This document shows positions 25,695 to 34,107 of a stretch of DNA of 64,000 nucleotides, one piece after another. Under the pieces are notes generated by a model. It had not been told where the DNA came from and did not search any database. It was given only the letters and a program-made list of their open reading frames with translations. Position numbers and translations under genes: made by a program. The stretch is from positions 1-64,000 of the forward strand of contig CAYNDV010000001.1 in the NCBI GenBank assembly GCA_964396055.1, in the 5' to 3' direction. The stretch's first letter is position 1; each line of letters begins with the position of its first letter. Source of the stretch: CAYJPV01 sp964396055. GTDB lineage: Bacteria > Acidobacteriota > Vicinamibacteria > Vicinamibacterales > JAKQTR01.

Positions 25695-26846
25695 ATGAGA
25701 CGATCGACGATCGCCGCGACCGCACTGATCGCCCTGTTGCTGACCGGCTGCGAGACTGCGAAGAGCAGCAACCCGACCAGCCCGTCTGTGGCCGGTCCCA
25801 TTCCGGGGGTCAATATCACCACCCCCAAACTGCTCGAACCGGGCGCCAACTGGAACATCAACAACACCGACCAACCCATCACCCTGCTCATCGAGAACGC
25901 GTCGTCGAACGGCCAGCGGCCGGTCACCTACGTGTTCGAAGTGGCTGCGGATGTGGAGTTTGCGACGAAACTCTTCAACCAGGAAGGTGTGGCGCCCGGC
26001 GGCAACGGCCGCACCAGCGTCCGGTTGCCGGACGCCCTGGCCAGCGACCGGACCTACTACTGGCGGGCACGGGCGACCGATGGGGCCAACGCCAGCGCCT
26101 ACACTGCGGCTTCTGCCTTTTCGATCGTGACGCCGGCCAGGCTCGATCCGCCTTCGCCGGCCGCTCCCGTGGGAGGCGTCCAGATTGCGTCGCGACGGCC
26201 CGAGTTCGTCGCCAGGGCCGGGGCGCGCAGCGGGCCTGTCAGCGGCGTGTCTTACACTTTTGAAATCTCCCGGAACGAATCGTTCACGGCCATGGTGGCG
26301 GTAGTGACGATTCCGGAGACACCGGTGGAAACGCGGTTCACGCTGGCCCAGGAACTGGACTACGGGACGCGGTTCTTCTGGCGCGTCCGGGCCTCCGACC
26401 CGCGCACGGCGAGTGCCTGGTCACCCACCCAGATGTTCGTGACACCGGAGGAGCCCGCCACGGCGCCGCCGCCGGGGCCGGGTCCGGGCCCGGCCGGCTG
26501 GCCTACGAACGGTCCCGATCTGGTCGCCTACACCGAGCGGAAGTATCCGGAACGGCTGCGGGCCGGCGTCAGCCTCAGCGAGCGGCAGGCCAACATGGCG
26601 TTCCTGCGGGACCGGATGATCGAGGCCGGCATCTGCGGCGGCATGGAACTGGCGTGGAACCTCAAGCGGGGCGGGCCTGAGCACAGCATCGATTACCTGA
26701 CCTGGAGGAAGGGCGGCACCTGGGTCGGCGTCGATATCGGGCTCGCCTATGACGACACCAGCACCACGCTGCGTCTGCAGTGGGGTGACGGCGACACGTA
26801 CTTGATCTTCCCGGATCCCTACAAGCCCAGGCCGACCTGCAAGTAG
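25695..26846 (+). CDS. Lipoprotein with two fibronectin-III-like modules
   Basis: A signal peptide ends in lipobox LLTGC, so it is an exported lipoprotein. Two repeats with the hallmark of FN3-like strands are seen: SDRTYYWRARATDGANASAYTAA near 120-140 and YGTRFFWRVRASDPRTASAWSPT near 215-240, each preceded by Y-x-F-E-[VI]-[AS]. A Pro/Gly linker (PPPGPGPGPAG) leads to a 115-residue C-terminal domain with conserved-looking WGDGDTYLIFPDPYKP that I do not recognise. ATG 25695 is preferred because GGAG lies six bases upstream. Function unknown; perhaps a glycan- or protein-binding surface protein. Confidence 0.8.
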   Translation: MRRSTIAATALIALLLTGCETAKSSNPTSPSVAGPIPGVNITTPKLLEPGANWNINNTDQPITLLIENASSNGQRPVTYVFEVAADVEFATKLFNQEGVAPGGNGRTSVRLPDALASDRTYYWRARATDGANASAYTAASAFSIVTPARLDPPSPAAPVGGVQIASRRPEFVARAGARSGPVSGVSYTFEISRNESFTAMVAVVTIPETPVETRFTLAQELDYGTRFFWRVRASDPRTASAWSPTQMFVTPEEPATAPPPGPGPGPAGWPTNGPDLVAYTERKYPERLRAGVSLSERQANMAFLRDRMIEAGICGGMELAWNLKRGGPEHSIDYLTWRKGGTWVGVDIGLAYDDTSTTLRLQWGDGDTYLIFPDPYKPRPTCK

Positions 26847-26883
26847 CACCCGACGACCCGGGGCGGCGTGGCGCCGCTCCGGG

Positions 26884-27849
26884 TCAGTCCCCGTCCGGGC
26901 CCACCTCTCGAATCTCCCTGATCCGGTAGGTCGCCTTGTTCTGCGACTCGTGGTAGGTGCGCGCCTGCATCTCGGCCAGCAGCCCGAGCGTGATGAGCTG
27001 CACTCCGGTGAACACGAGCAGGATGCCGAACAGCAGCAGCGGGCGGTTGGCGATCGACTGGTAGCCGAACAGACGCTGGTAGGCCAGGTACGCGGTGATG
27101 ACGCCGCCGATGCCGCCCATCGTGATCCCCAGCAGGCCGAAGATCTGCAGGGGGCGCGTGGCGTAACTCAGCAGGAACTTCACCGTCAGCAGGTCGAGCA
27201 CCACGCGGACCGTCCGGCCGAGGCCGTACTTGGACGTGCCATGGCGGCGCGCACGGTGGTTGACCACGCGTTCGGCGATGACGACGCCCTGCTCGCTGGC
27301 GATGGCCGGCAGGAAGCGGTGCATCTCACCGTAGAGCCGCATCGACTTGACGACCTCCGCACGGAACACCTTGAGCGAGCAGCCGTAGTCGTGCAGATAG
27401 ACGCCGGTGGTCCGCGAGATGATCCAGTTCGCGATGATCGACGGCAGGCGGCGTGTCAGGAACGTGTCCTTCCGGTCCTTGCGCCACCCTGCGGCGATGT
27501 CGGCGCCCTGCTCGACGAGCTCGACCAGGGCGGGCAGATCGCGCGGGTCGTTCTGCAGGTCGCCGTCGGAGGTGGCAATCAGTTCGCCCCGGGCATGGGC
27601 GAAGCCGGCGGCGAACGCGGCCGTCTGGCCGAAGTTGCGGCGGAACCGGAGGACGCGCAGGCGGGGATCGCGCGTCTGCAGGTCGGCCAGTTGCGCGAAG
27701 CTGTCGTCGGTGCTGCCATCGTCGATCGCGAGAATCTCGAAGGGGCGGCCCCAGGCGCCCAGCACCTCGGTCAATTCCCGGTACAGCTCGGGAATGTTCG
27801 CCGACTCGTTGCGGATCGGGATGACGACGGACAGGTAAGGAGTGGGCAC
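26884..27849 (-). CDS. GT2 glycosyltransferase with two C-terminal TM helices (DPMS/GtrB/ArnC type)
   Basis: The 321-aa protein transfers a sugar from a nucleotide donor to polyprenyl phosphate at the inner face of the membrane. GT-A motifs are VVIPIRNESANIPELY, LAIDDGSTDDS and the catalytic/metal ATSDGDLQNDP (DXD-like). Residues about 230-300 hold two hydrophobic helices. It would make the lipid-linked sugar used by GT-C enzymes such as those encoded at 17573 and 28557 (inference). It is cotranscribed with the upstream YqaA-like gene (12-base gap). Confidence 0.92.
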   Translation of the reverse strand: MPTPYLSVVIPIRNESANIPELYRELTEVLGAWGRPFEILAIDDGSTDDSFAQLADLQTRDPRLRVLRFRRNFGQTAAFAAGFAHARGELIATSDGDLQNDPRDLPALVELVEQGADIAAGWRKDRKDTFLTRRLPSIIANWIISRTTGVYLHDYGCSLKVFRAEVVKSMRLYGEMHRFLPAIASEQGVVIAERVVNHRARRHGTSKYGLGRTVRVVLDLLTVKFLLSYATRPLQIFGLLGITMGGIGGVITAYLAYQRLFGYQSIANRPLLLFGILLVFTGVQLITLGLLAEMQARTYHESQNKATYRIREIREVGPDGD

Positions 27850-27861
27850 GTCGGCTCCGGA

Positions 27862-28458
27862 TTATACAGCGGCGCTGCGGCGCTGGTGGCGCCAGTAGTA
27901 GGCCAGCAGGCCGACGGCCATGAGGCCGCCGAGCCACCAGGCCACGGCCGTCCCGTGCCGGTCGAGGTAGTCGAGCGCGGCGTCGCCGAAGAGCACCGCC
28001 AGCAGGCCCACGCCGAGGTACCGCACGCCGCGCCCGATGGCCGTGGCCAGGGCGAAGGTCTGGACCGTCATGCCCGTGGCGCCGGCCGCGAGACAGAAGA
28101 TCTTGAAGGGCATCGGCGGAGGCAGGATGGCCGGGACGATGACGGTGATCATCCCCCACCGCCGGAAGCTGGCCAGGGTGCGATCCACGCGGTCGGCGCT
28201 GAAGCGCCTGCGCAGCAGCGCCTCGCCACCCTTGCGGCCCAGGTAGTAGATCGACAGGCTGCCCACGACCGAGCCGGCCGTGGCCATCATGGCGTAGTAG
28301 GCCATCCAGTCGCGGTGCTGGAGCGTCATCCAGATGACCAGGATGTCATTGACTTCTGGCAGCGAGAACACCGACGCGTCGATGACGGCGACGACGAAGA
28401 GCCCGGGCCCGCCAATGGCCATGGCAAACGACTTGGCCCAGATCACGAGGTTCTTCAT
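27862..28458 (-). CDS. YqaA/DedA (SNARE-associated, VTT domain) membrane protein
   Basis: The 198-aa polytopic protein has the VTT/DedA signatures PEVNDILVIWMTLQ, ATAGSVVGSLSIYYLGRKGGE, FRRWGMITVIVPAILPPPMPFKIFCLAAGATGM and a C-terminal TM. DedA proteins are proposed lipid (undecaprenyl-phosphate or phosphatidylethanolamine) flippases. A GTG nine codons upstream is possible, but ATG 28458 (MKNLVIWAK) gives the usual N-terminus. Its position beside a polyprenyl-phosphate GT fits undecaprenyl-phosphate recycling. Confidence 0.85.
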   Translation of the reverse strand: MKNLVIWAKSFAMAIGGPGLFVVAVIDASVFSLPEVNDILVIWMTLQHRDWMAYYAMMATAGSVVGSLSIYYLGRKGGEALLRRRFSADRVDRTLASFRRWGMITVIVPAILPPPMPFKIFCLAAGATGMTVQTFALATAIGRGVRYLGVGLLAVLFGDAALDYLDRHGTAVAWWLGGLMAVGLLAYYWRHQRRSAAV

Positions 28459-28518
28459 CGGCTGTCGCTCATCCCGCGCGGCCACGACGACCGCCTCGCC
28501 CGGACCCGTCCGGTGGTA

Positions 28519-28524
28519 TACAGT
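28519..28524 (+). promoter_or_regulatory. -10 box TACAGT upstream of mini-ORF and membrane GT
   Basis: The sequence TATACAGT is followed by six bases (GAACGC) and the ATG of a nine-codon ORF. The spacing would place transcription start at that ATG. It is divergent from the YqaA-like gene. No clear -35 is present. Confidence 0.45.
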
Positions 28525-28530
28525 GAACGC

Positions 28531-28560
28531 ATGCGACCTGGCGCCGGCGGCCGCCCGTGA
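28531..28560 (+). CDS. Possible nine-codon leader ORF overlapping the GT start
   Basis: ATG CGA CCT GGC ... CCG TGA encodes MRPGAGGRP and its TGA overlaps the GTG start of the membrane glycosyltransferase (GTGA). With the -10 box directly before it, the ATG would be the 5' end of the mRNA. It could serve as a translational entry point that hands ribosomes to the GTG. Too short to judge from sequence alone. Confidence 0.3.
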   Translation: MRPGAGGRP

Positions 28561-30062
28561 CCCGGGATTCCCGACCGCACAACCCTCCGATTATAGCTGA
28601 CGGCTGGCGGCTCGCGCTCGCGGCCGGGGTCGTGGCGGCGGCCGCGGGCCTGGCGGTCGCGCTGCTGTACGCGCGGCAGGGCCTGACGCTCAGCCACTAC
28701 GACGCCAAGGCGCACCTGGTCGTGGCGCGCCGGATCCTGGACGGGCTCAACCCCGGCTGGGTCCAGATCGGCGCGGTGTGGCTGCCGCTGCCCCACCTGC
28801 TGAACATGCTGCCGGTCCAGATCGACGTGTGCTACCGGACGGGCCTGTCGGCCGTCGCGATGTCGGTCGCCAGTTTTGCGGCGGCCGCCGCCGGCCTGAC
28901 GTGGCTGGTCCACCGCGCCACGGGATCGGCCGTGGCCGCCCTCACCGGCACGGCGGTGTTCGCGCTGAACCCCGACGTGTTGTACCTCCAGTCGACGCCG
29001 ATGACCGAGCCCCTGCTGATGGCGCTGGTCGTGCTGTCGGCAGCGCTGGCGATCGAGGCCTTCGACGATCCGTCTCCGGCACGCACGACGGTGGCCGGGT
29101 GGGTGATGGCGGCCGCGTGGCTGACGCGCTACGAAGCCTGGCCGGTGACCGCCGCCCTGCTCGGCCTTGGCGCGCTGGGATTGCTGCGCCGCGGCGTGCC
29201 GTGGCGCGACGTCGCGAACCGGGTGTGGGCCCTGGCCCGTTACCCCGCCGGCGCCGCCGCCGCTTTCCTGCTGCTCGGGCGGGCCTCAACCGGTGCGTGG
29301 TTCACCACCGGGGGGTTCTTCGTGCCCGAGAACGTCGCGACGGGCCGGCCGGTGAAAGCCCTGTTGTCGGTCTGGTGGGGCGCGCACCAGCTCACCAGCT
29401 ACGCCCTGGCCGGGCTCGCCCTGGCCGGGCTTGGGCTGCTGGCGTGGGCCGCGCTGCGCGACCGGCCGCGCGGAACCATGCTGGTCGCGCTGGCGCTCGT
29501 GGCCTCGGCCGCGCTGCCGGCCTACGCGTTCTACTCGGGACATCCGTTCCGGATCCGCTACATGATTCCCCTGGTCCCCGCCATGGCGATCGGCCTGGGC
29601 GCGCTGGTCGGCGTGCCCCGCGGGCGCTGGCGGGCGGCGGCCGCGGGCGTGGTCTGGGCGGCGTTGATCCTCGGGCCCAGGCCGCTGGCTCCGGGGGCGC
29701 CGATGGTGCTGGAAGCCCAGTGGGACGTGCCGAACCGGCTGGCGCGCCAGGCCGTGACGCGGCACCTCGAGGCGCAGTGGGACGGCCGGCTGATCATGGT
29801 CAGCATGGGCTCACTCGCCCACTACATGCAGGAACTGTCGGCCGCCGGATTCGGGATTGGGGACTTCCTCCACGAGGGCAACGGCGAACTCTGGGAGGCG
29901 GCGCTCGAGGCGCCGGGCGCGCACGTCGCGTGGGTCCTGGTGGAAGAACAGGCGGAGGGCGGGGACGTGCTGGCCCAGAGGGCCCGGGCGCATCCCCGCT
30001 ACCTGGAGGGGTTCGTGCGAGCCGCCGCGGGCGGCGGCGTCGTGCTGTACCGCCGCCCGTGA
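28557..30062 (+). CDS. Polytopic membrane glycosyltransferase-like protein (GT-C/GT39-like)
   Basis: The 501-aa protein has about 11 hydrophobic spans. The first extramembrane loop contains LSHYDAKAHLVVARRILDG, where Asp occupies the GT-C catalytic position, and a later loop YLQSTPMTEPLLMAL resembles the GT39/DUF2029-type fold. The C-terminal 110 residues are soluble. It probably transfers sugars from polyprenyl-phosphate donors to an exported acceptor; no substrate can be named. The GTG start is preceded by the mini-ORF. Confidence 0.75.
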   Translation: MTRDSRPHNPPIIADGWRLALAAGVVAAAAGLAVALLYARQGLTLSHYDAKAHLVVARRILDGLNPGWVQIGAVWLPLPHLLNMLPVQIDVCYRTGLSAVAMSVASFAAAAAGLTWLVHRATGSAVAALTGTAVFALNPDVLYLQSTPMTEPLLMALVVLSAALAIEAFDDPSPARTTVAGWVMAAAWLTRYEAWPVTAALLGLGALGLLRRGVPWRDVANRVWALARYPAGAAAAFLLLGRASTGAWFTTGGFFVPENVATGRPVKALLSVWWGAHQLTSYALAGLALAGLGLLAWAALRDRPRGTMLVALALVASAALPAYAFYSGHPFRIRYMIPLVPAMAIGLGALVGVPRGRWRAAAAGVVWAALILGPRPLAPGAPMVLEAQWDVPNRLARQAVTRHLEAQWDGRLIMVSMGSLAHYMQELSAAGFGIGDFLHEGNGELWEAALEAPGAHVAWVLVEEQAEGGDVLAQRARAHPRYLEGFVRAAAGGGVVLYRRP

Positions 30063-30068
30063 CGAGGG

Positions 30069-30758
30069 CTAGAACCGCAGCTTGAGGGTGGTCAGCAGCA
30101 TCCAGCCGCCGAGATCGATCTTCTCGCCCAGGAAGTCCTCGTTGAGGTCACCCTCGCCCCACGTGTAACGCCACTCCACGCCGAGGTCGCCCGACCCCGC
30201 CACGCGGGCCCGCACGCCCGCGAGTCCCACGGGGCCGAACGCCGTGCCGTTGGCGACGTAGTCGGCGCGGTAGATGCTGTCGTCCCAGAAGTCGACGAAC
30301 TCGCCCGTCTCGCTGTACTGCCAGATGTTCATCGCCACGCCGCCGCCGACATACGGCTGGACGCCGCGCCGATGCCCCACCGGGAAGATGCGCACGAGTC
30401 CCGTGACCGGGATGTTACGCAGCTTGAGTTCCTGGTAGATCTCCCGGCCGCTCTCGTTGACGTAGTCCAGGTACACCGACGGCGCCGTGCTCTGGTAGAA
30501 GCCGGTTCCGATGGAGGCTTCGAAGTACTTGCCGAGTTCCAGCGACCACGCCGCCTCGCCGTAGAACCCGCCCAGTTCGTCGAGGTCGAACGCGAGATAC
30601 GAACGGTTGATGACGAGCACGTCACCGTTGATGCGGCCCTCTTCCGAACGCGGACCGAAGTACCCGAGGTTGATGTCGAACGATTGCTGCGCCTGCGCGG
30701 GCACGGCGCCGACAAGCAGGACGGCGAGAAGGGCCACGGCCGAGATTCTGAGTGTCAT
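30069..30758 (-). CDS. Outer-membrane beta-barrel protein
   Basis: The 229-aa protein has a clear signal peptide (MTLRISAVALLAVLLVGAVPAQAQ) followed by alternating aromatic/hydrophobic strands, such as FDINLGYFGPRSE, SLELGKYFEASIGTGFYQS, GVQPYVGGGVAMNIWQYS and GVEWRYTWGEGDLNEDFLG, ending LLTTLKLRF with the C-terminal aromatic used by the BAM complex. It fits an 8-stranded OmpW/OmpA-like barrel. The start at ATG 30758 has GGGGAG seven bases upstream; the longer open frame lacks a signal peptide. The function is unknown. Confidence 0.85.
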   Translation of the reverse strand: MTLRISAVALLAVLLVGAVPAQAQQSFDINLGYFGPRSEEGRINGDVLVINRSYLAFDLDELGGFYGEAAWSLELGKYFEASIGTGFYQSTAPSVYLDYVNESGREIYQELKLRNIPVTGLVRIFPVGHRRGVQPYVGGGVAMNIWQYSETGEFVDFWDDSIYRADYVANGTAFGPVGLAGVRARVAGSGDLGVEWRYTWGEGDLNEDFLGEKIDLGGWMLLTTLKLRF

Positions 30759-30878
30759 CGGAAACTCCCCGGTGAAAACAGTCACTGGCCACGATGACAG
30801 CACATCCGATGCCAGCGTCCGGGGGCGTCGAAAGGGCGCAGAACAGCGGGCGGATACCCCAGGTGTCCTCTCGAGGTA

Positions 30879-31715
30879 TCAGCTCGTCCCGTGGAGAACA
30901 CGCTGCCGGTAGCCGGCGATGGCGTCCAGCATCTCCTGATGGACGTGGCCGTTGGTGGCCAGGATGTGCACACCGCGGGGTTCGAAGCGGCTGCCGTCCA
31001 TGCCCGTCACACGGCCGCCCGCTTCTTCGACGAGCAGAGACCCGGCGGCGATGTCCCAGGCGTGGAGACGCTGCTCCCAGAACCCTTCGAAACGCCCGGC
31101 CGCCACCCAGCAGAGGTCCAGCGCGGCCGATCCGAGGCGACGCACGGCGCGCGAGCGGAGGATGAACTCCCCGAACAGCCCCAGGATCTCGCCGGCATCC
31201 GACCGGATGTCGTACGGAAAGCCGGTGACGAGCAGGCTGTCGGCCACGTCGGCGGCGCTCGACACCGACAGGCGCGCGCCGTTCAGGAAGGCGCCCTGCC
31301 CGCGCTCCGCCGTGAACAGTTCCTTGCGGCTGGGGTCGTAGACCGCCGCCACGTCGACGCGGCCGTCGATTTCGAGGGCCAGCGACGAGCAATAGATCGG
31401 GACCCCGTGGGCGTAGTTCGTCGTGCCGTCCAGGGGATCGAAAATCCAGCAGTACCGATGGCCGTCGGCGGCAATCCCGTCCGCCGAGACGCCGGGCGAG
31501 GCGCCCAACTCCTCGGCCAGGATCGCGTGGTCGGGAAAACGCTCCCCGACCACCTCCCTGAACATGGTTTCCACGGCCAGGTCGACCTCGGTCACCAGGT
31601 CGATCGCGCCCTTCTTCCGGACGGTCAGGCTGCCGCGGTCCGGCCGCTGTTGCAGTTCCCCGGCACGCAGGACGATGTCGATGGCCGTGGCGAGGTGACG
31701 CGGATCGTCGGACAT
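30879..31715 (-). CDS. Inositol monophosphatase family protein
   Basis: Mg-dependent phosphatase of the IMPase/FBPase superfamily (278 aa). Metal-site motifs are LAEELG (Glu), WIFDPLDGTTNYAHG (about 93-107) and AWDIAAGSLLVEEAGG (about 217-232). The substrate could be inositol phosphate, a histidinol- or sugar-phosphate, or PAP (CysQ-like). It follows the RsbW-like gene by seven bases, so it is likely translated from the same mRNA. Confidence 0.93.
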   Translation of the reverse strand: MSDDPRHLATAIDIVLRAGELQQRPDRGSLTVRKKGAIDLVTEVDLAVETMFREVVGERFPDHAILAEELGASPGVSADGIAADGHRYCWIFDPLDGTTNYAHGVPIYCSSLALEIDGRVDVAAVYDPSRKELFTAERGQGAFLNGARLSVSSAADVADSLLVTGFPYDIRSDAGEILGLFGEFILRSRAVRRLGSAALDLCWVAAGRFEGFWEQRLHAWDIAAGSLLVEEAGGRVTGMDGSRFEPRGVHILATNGHVHQEMLDAIAGYRQRVLHGTS

Positions 31716-31722
31716 GGGCGGT

Positions 31723-32172
31723 TCACGACTGGGCGGCGAGCTTCTTCAGCATGCGCACTTCCATGCCGCCCTCGGGATGCCGGGCGATGCGCACGTCGTC
31801 CATGAAGCTCCGCATGAAGAAGATGCCGCGGCCGCTGGACTTCAGGATGTTCTCCGGCGCCAGCGGATCGGGAAGTTCTTCGGGGTCGAATCCCTCGCCC
31901 TCGTCCCGGATCGTGATCACCAACTGTTCGGGCCTCGCCGCCGGCTGCATCGCGAACTCCACGCGCACCTGCTTGGCCGGGTCGTGGCGGTTGCCGTGCT
32001 TGATGGCGTTGATGACCGACTCGCGGATCGCCACTTCCATCCAGACGATGGCGTCGTCTTCGAAGCGCAACAGGTGGGCCACGTGATCGGCGACCACCTG
32101 GACGAGATCGAGCATCTCGAACGTGCTGCTGAAGCGCAACCGGATAGCGGACTCGTTCGGCTCGTTGACCAT
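31723..32172 (-). CDS. RsbW-type anti-sigma/serine kinase (HATPase_c)
   Basis: The 149-aa GHKL ATPase has the N box VAIRESVINAIKHGN, G1 box ITIRDEGEGFDPEELPDP and G2 box SSGRGIFFMRSFMDDV. Stand-alone proteins of this form act as anti-sigma factors or protein kinases in partner-switching systems. No anti-anti-sigma gene or sigma factor adjoins it, so its partner is unknown. The ATG at 32172 begins the conserved fold; a longer frame upstream is not conserved. Possible -10 TATGTT lies near 32210-32217. Confidence 0.88.
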   Translation of the reverse strand: MVNEPNESAIRLRFSSTFEMLDLVQVVADHVAHLLRFEDDAIVWMEVAIRESVINAIKHGNRHDPAKQVRVEFAMQPAARPEQLVITIRDEGEGFDPEELPDPLAPENILKSSGRGIFFMRSFMDDVRIARHPEGGMEVRMLKKLAAQS

Positions 32173-32288
32173 GTGGCCCGTTGGGCACCTCGGCTTCGGA
32201 CGCGTTTCCCTAACATAGCCCATTCGAGGGCCCGGATGCGATGCTCTTTCGCGCTGCGGACAGGGGCCGGCGCCCGGGCCGGGGATGC

Positions 32289-32294
32289 TATAGT
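32289..32294 (+). promoter_or_regulatory. -10 box TATAGT for aroA, leaderless arrangement
   Basis: TATAGT is followed by six bases (GCGGTC) and the GTG at 32301. Transcription would begin at or next to the start codon. This supports choosing GTG 32301 as the aroA start. Confidence 0.5.
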
Positions 32295-32300
32295 GCGGTC

Positions 32301-33602
32301 GTGAGCGTCTCCGGCCAGAGTCGTGTTCGTGTCGATCCCGCCCGGCGCGTCGCCGGCCGGCTGCGCGTGCCGGGAGACAAGTCGATCTCCCATCGCGCGC
32401 TGCTGCTCGCGGCCGCCGCACGCGGCTGCTCGCGCCTCGCGAACCTCGGCCCGGGCGACGACTGCCGTTCCACGCGGGCCTGCCTCGAGGCCCTCGGCGT
32501 GCCGATGCGGCCGGACCCGGATCGATCCGGCGGCCTCGTGGTCGAAGGCCTGGGTGGGCGCAGTTTTCGCGCCCCGGCCGGCGACCTTGACGCCGGGAAT
32601 TCCGGCACCACGACGCGCCTGCTCCTGGGGCTGCTGGCGGGGCACGCGGTCGCCGTACGCGTCGTGGGTGACGCCTCCCTGTCGCGCCGGCCCATGCGGC
32701 GCATCATCGAGCCCCTCGCGCTGATGGGCGCGCGCCTCGTGTCCGCCGACGGGCGCCTGCCCATCGACATCCAGGGCGGACCGCTGACGCCCATCGATTA
32801 CCGACTGCCCGTCGCCAGCGCGCAGGTGAAGAGCGGCATCCTGCTCGCCGCGCTGGCGGCCAGGGGCACGACGGTGGTCCGCGAGCCGGCCCAGACCCGC
32901 GACCACACCGAGCGGGCCTTCGCGCGCTTCGGCATCTCCATCGAGAAGGACGCGAACGGGGCCCTGCATGTTCCCGGGCCCCAGCAACCCGTCGCGGCGG
33001 ACGTGATCGTCCCGGGCGACCCGTCGTCGGCCGCGTTCTGGGCCGTGGCCGCCGCAGCCCTGCCCGATTCGGATGTGATCGTGGAGGATGTCGGGCTGAA
33101 TCCCACGCGGCTGGCGTTCCTCGACGTCCTCCGGCGCGCCGGCGCCGTTGTCGACGTGACCGAGACCGATGCTGGACCGGAGCCGTGCGGGACGATACGT
33201 GTCCGTCACGGCGGCCTGCGTCCGGTGACGATTGCGCCCGACGAGGTGCCGGGCCTCATCGACGAACTGCCGGCCCTGGCCGCGCTGGCGACCTTCGGCG
33301 GCGGGCTGTCGGTGACGGGAGCCGGAGAACTGCGGGTCAAGGAGAGCGATCGGATCGCGGATCTGGTCCGCGGGTTGCGCGCACTGGGGGCCGACGCCGA
33401 GGAGTGGCCCGAAGGCTTCCGGATCGGGTGCGCGGGCCGCCTGCGCGGCGGCGAGGCCGACGCGGCCGGCGATCATCGACTGGCGATGGCCTTTGCCGTG
33501 GCGGCGCTCGGGGCGGCGGGGCCCTCGACCCTCCGCGGTGCCGGCGCCGTGTCGGTGTCCTATCCCGGGTTCTTCGCGTCCCTCGAGGCGCTGCGCGCAT
33601 GA
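32301..33602 (+). CDS. aroA: 3-phosphoshikimate 1-carboxyvinyltransferase (EPSP synthase)
   Basis: Sixth step of the shikimate pathway: shikimate 3-phosphate plus PEP to EPSP. At 433 aa it is full length. Conserved motifs are GDKSISHRALLLAA (Lys/Ser/Arg substrate contacts), DAGNSGTTTRLLLGLL, SAQVKSGILLAAL, PGDPSSAAFWAVAAA and ELRVKESDRIADL. The NSGTT segment resembles the class II (bacterial, CP4/Bacillus-like) group rather than the enterobacterial NAGTAMRPL. GTG 32301 (VSVSGQSRVRVDP) gives a normal N-terminus; the open frame starts 60 bases earlier. It overlaps aroK by ATGA. Confidence 0.96.
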   Translation: MSVSGQSRVRVDPARRVAGRLRVPGDKSISHRALLLAAAARGCSRLANLGPGDDCRSTRACLEALGVPMRPDPDRSGGLVVEGLGGRSFRAPAGDLDAGNSGTTTRLLLGLLAGHAVAVRVVGDASLSRRPMRRIIEPLALMGARLVSADGRLPIDIQGGPLTPIDYRLPVASAQVKSGILLAALAARGTTVVREPAQTRDHTERAFARFGISIEKDANGALHVPGPQQPVAADVIVPGDPSSAAFWAVAAAALPDSDVIVEDVGLNPTRLAFLDVLRRAGAVVDVTETDAGPEPCGTIRVRHGGLRPVTIAPDEVPGLIDELPALAALATFGGGLSVTGAGELRVKESDRIADLVRGLRALGADAEEWPEGFRIGCAGRLRGGEADAAGDHRLAMAFAVAALGAAGPSTLRGAGAVSVSYPGFFASLEALRA

Positions 33603-34099
33603 CGACGGACAAGATTTACCTGGTCGGGTTCATGGCCGCCGGGAAGAGCACCGTGGCTCAGGCGCTCGGACACCGGCTGGACTGGCGCGTGGAGGACGTG
33701 GATGCCCGGATCGAGGCGCGCGAGCGGCGCGCGATCGCGGAGATCTTCGCGACGAGCGGCGAGCCGTACTTCCGGGGACTGGAGCGGGCGGTGGTGGCCG
33801 AACTGGTGCCCCTGCGCCACACGGTGGTCGCGACGGGGGGCGGCACGTTCTTCGATCCCGAGTCGCGGGCCCTCATGAAGAGCGACGGGATGGTATTCTG
33901 GCTGGACGTCCCGCTGGTCGAACTCATCGATCGAGTCCCCCAGGACGGCAGCCGTCCGCTGGCGGCGTCGGTCGCGCAGCTCGAGCACCTCTACCTGCTG
34001 CGGCGGGCGGCGTACGAGGACGCCCACGTCCGCATCGACGCGGCCCGCCAACCGGTGGGCGCGCTTGTGGACCTCATCCTGGAACGGCTGACGGCCTGA
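33599..34099 (+). CDS. aroK: Shikimate kinase
   Basis: Phosphorylates shikimate with ATP, the step just before AroA. The 166-aa protein has Walker A GFMAAGKST, the shikimate-binding DVDARIEARERR, and GGGTFFD. The lid region is QDGSRPLAAS, containing the catalytic Arg in its usual RPL context. It starts inside the aroA stop (ATGA), so it is coupled to aroA. The pathway order in the cell is AroK then AroA. Confidence 0.94.
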   Translation: MTTDKIYLVGFMAAGKSTVAQALGHRLDWRVEDVDARIEARERRAIAEIFATSGEPYFRGLERAVVAELVPLRHTVVATGGGTFFDPESRALMKSDGMVFWLDVPLVELIDRVPQDGSRPLAASVAQLEHLYLLRRAAYEDAHVRIDAARQPVGALVDLILERLTA

Positions 34100-34107
34100 G
34101 ACTGCGC

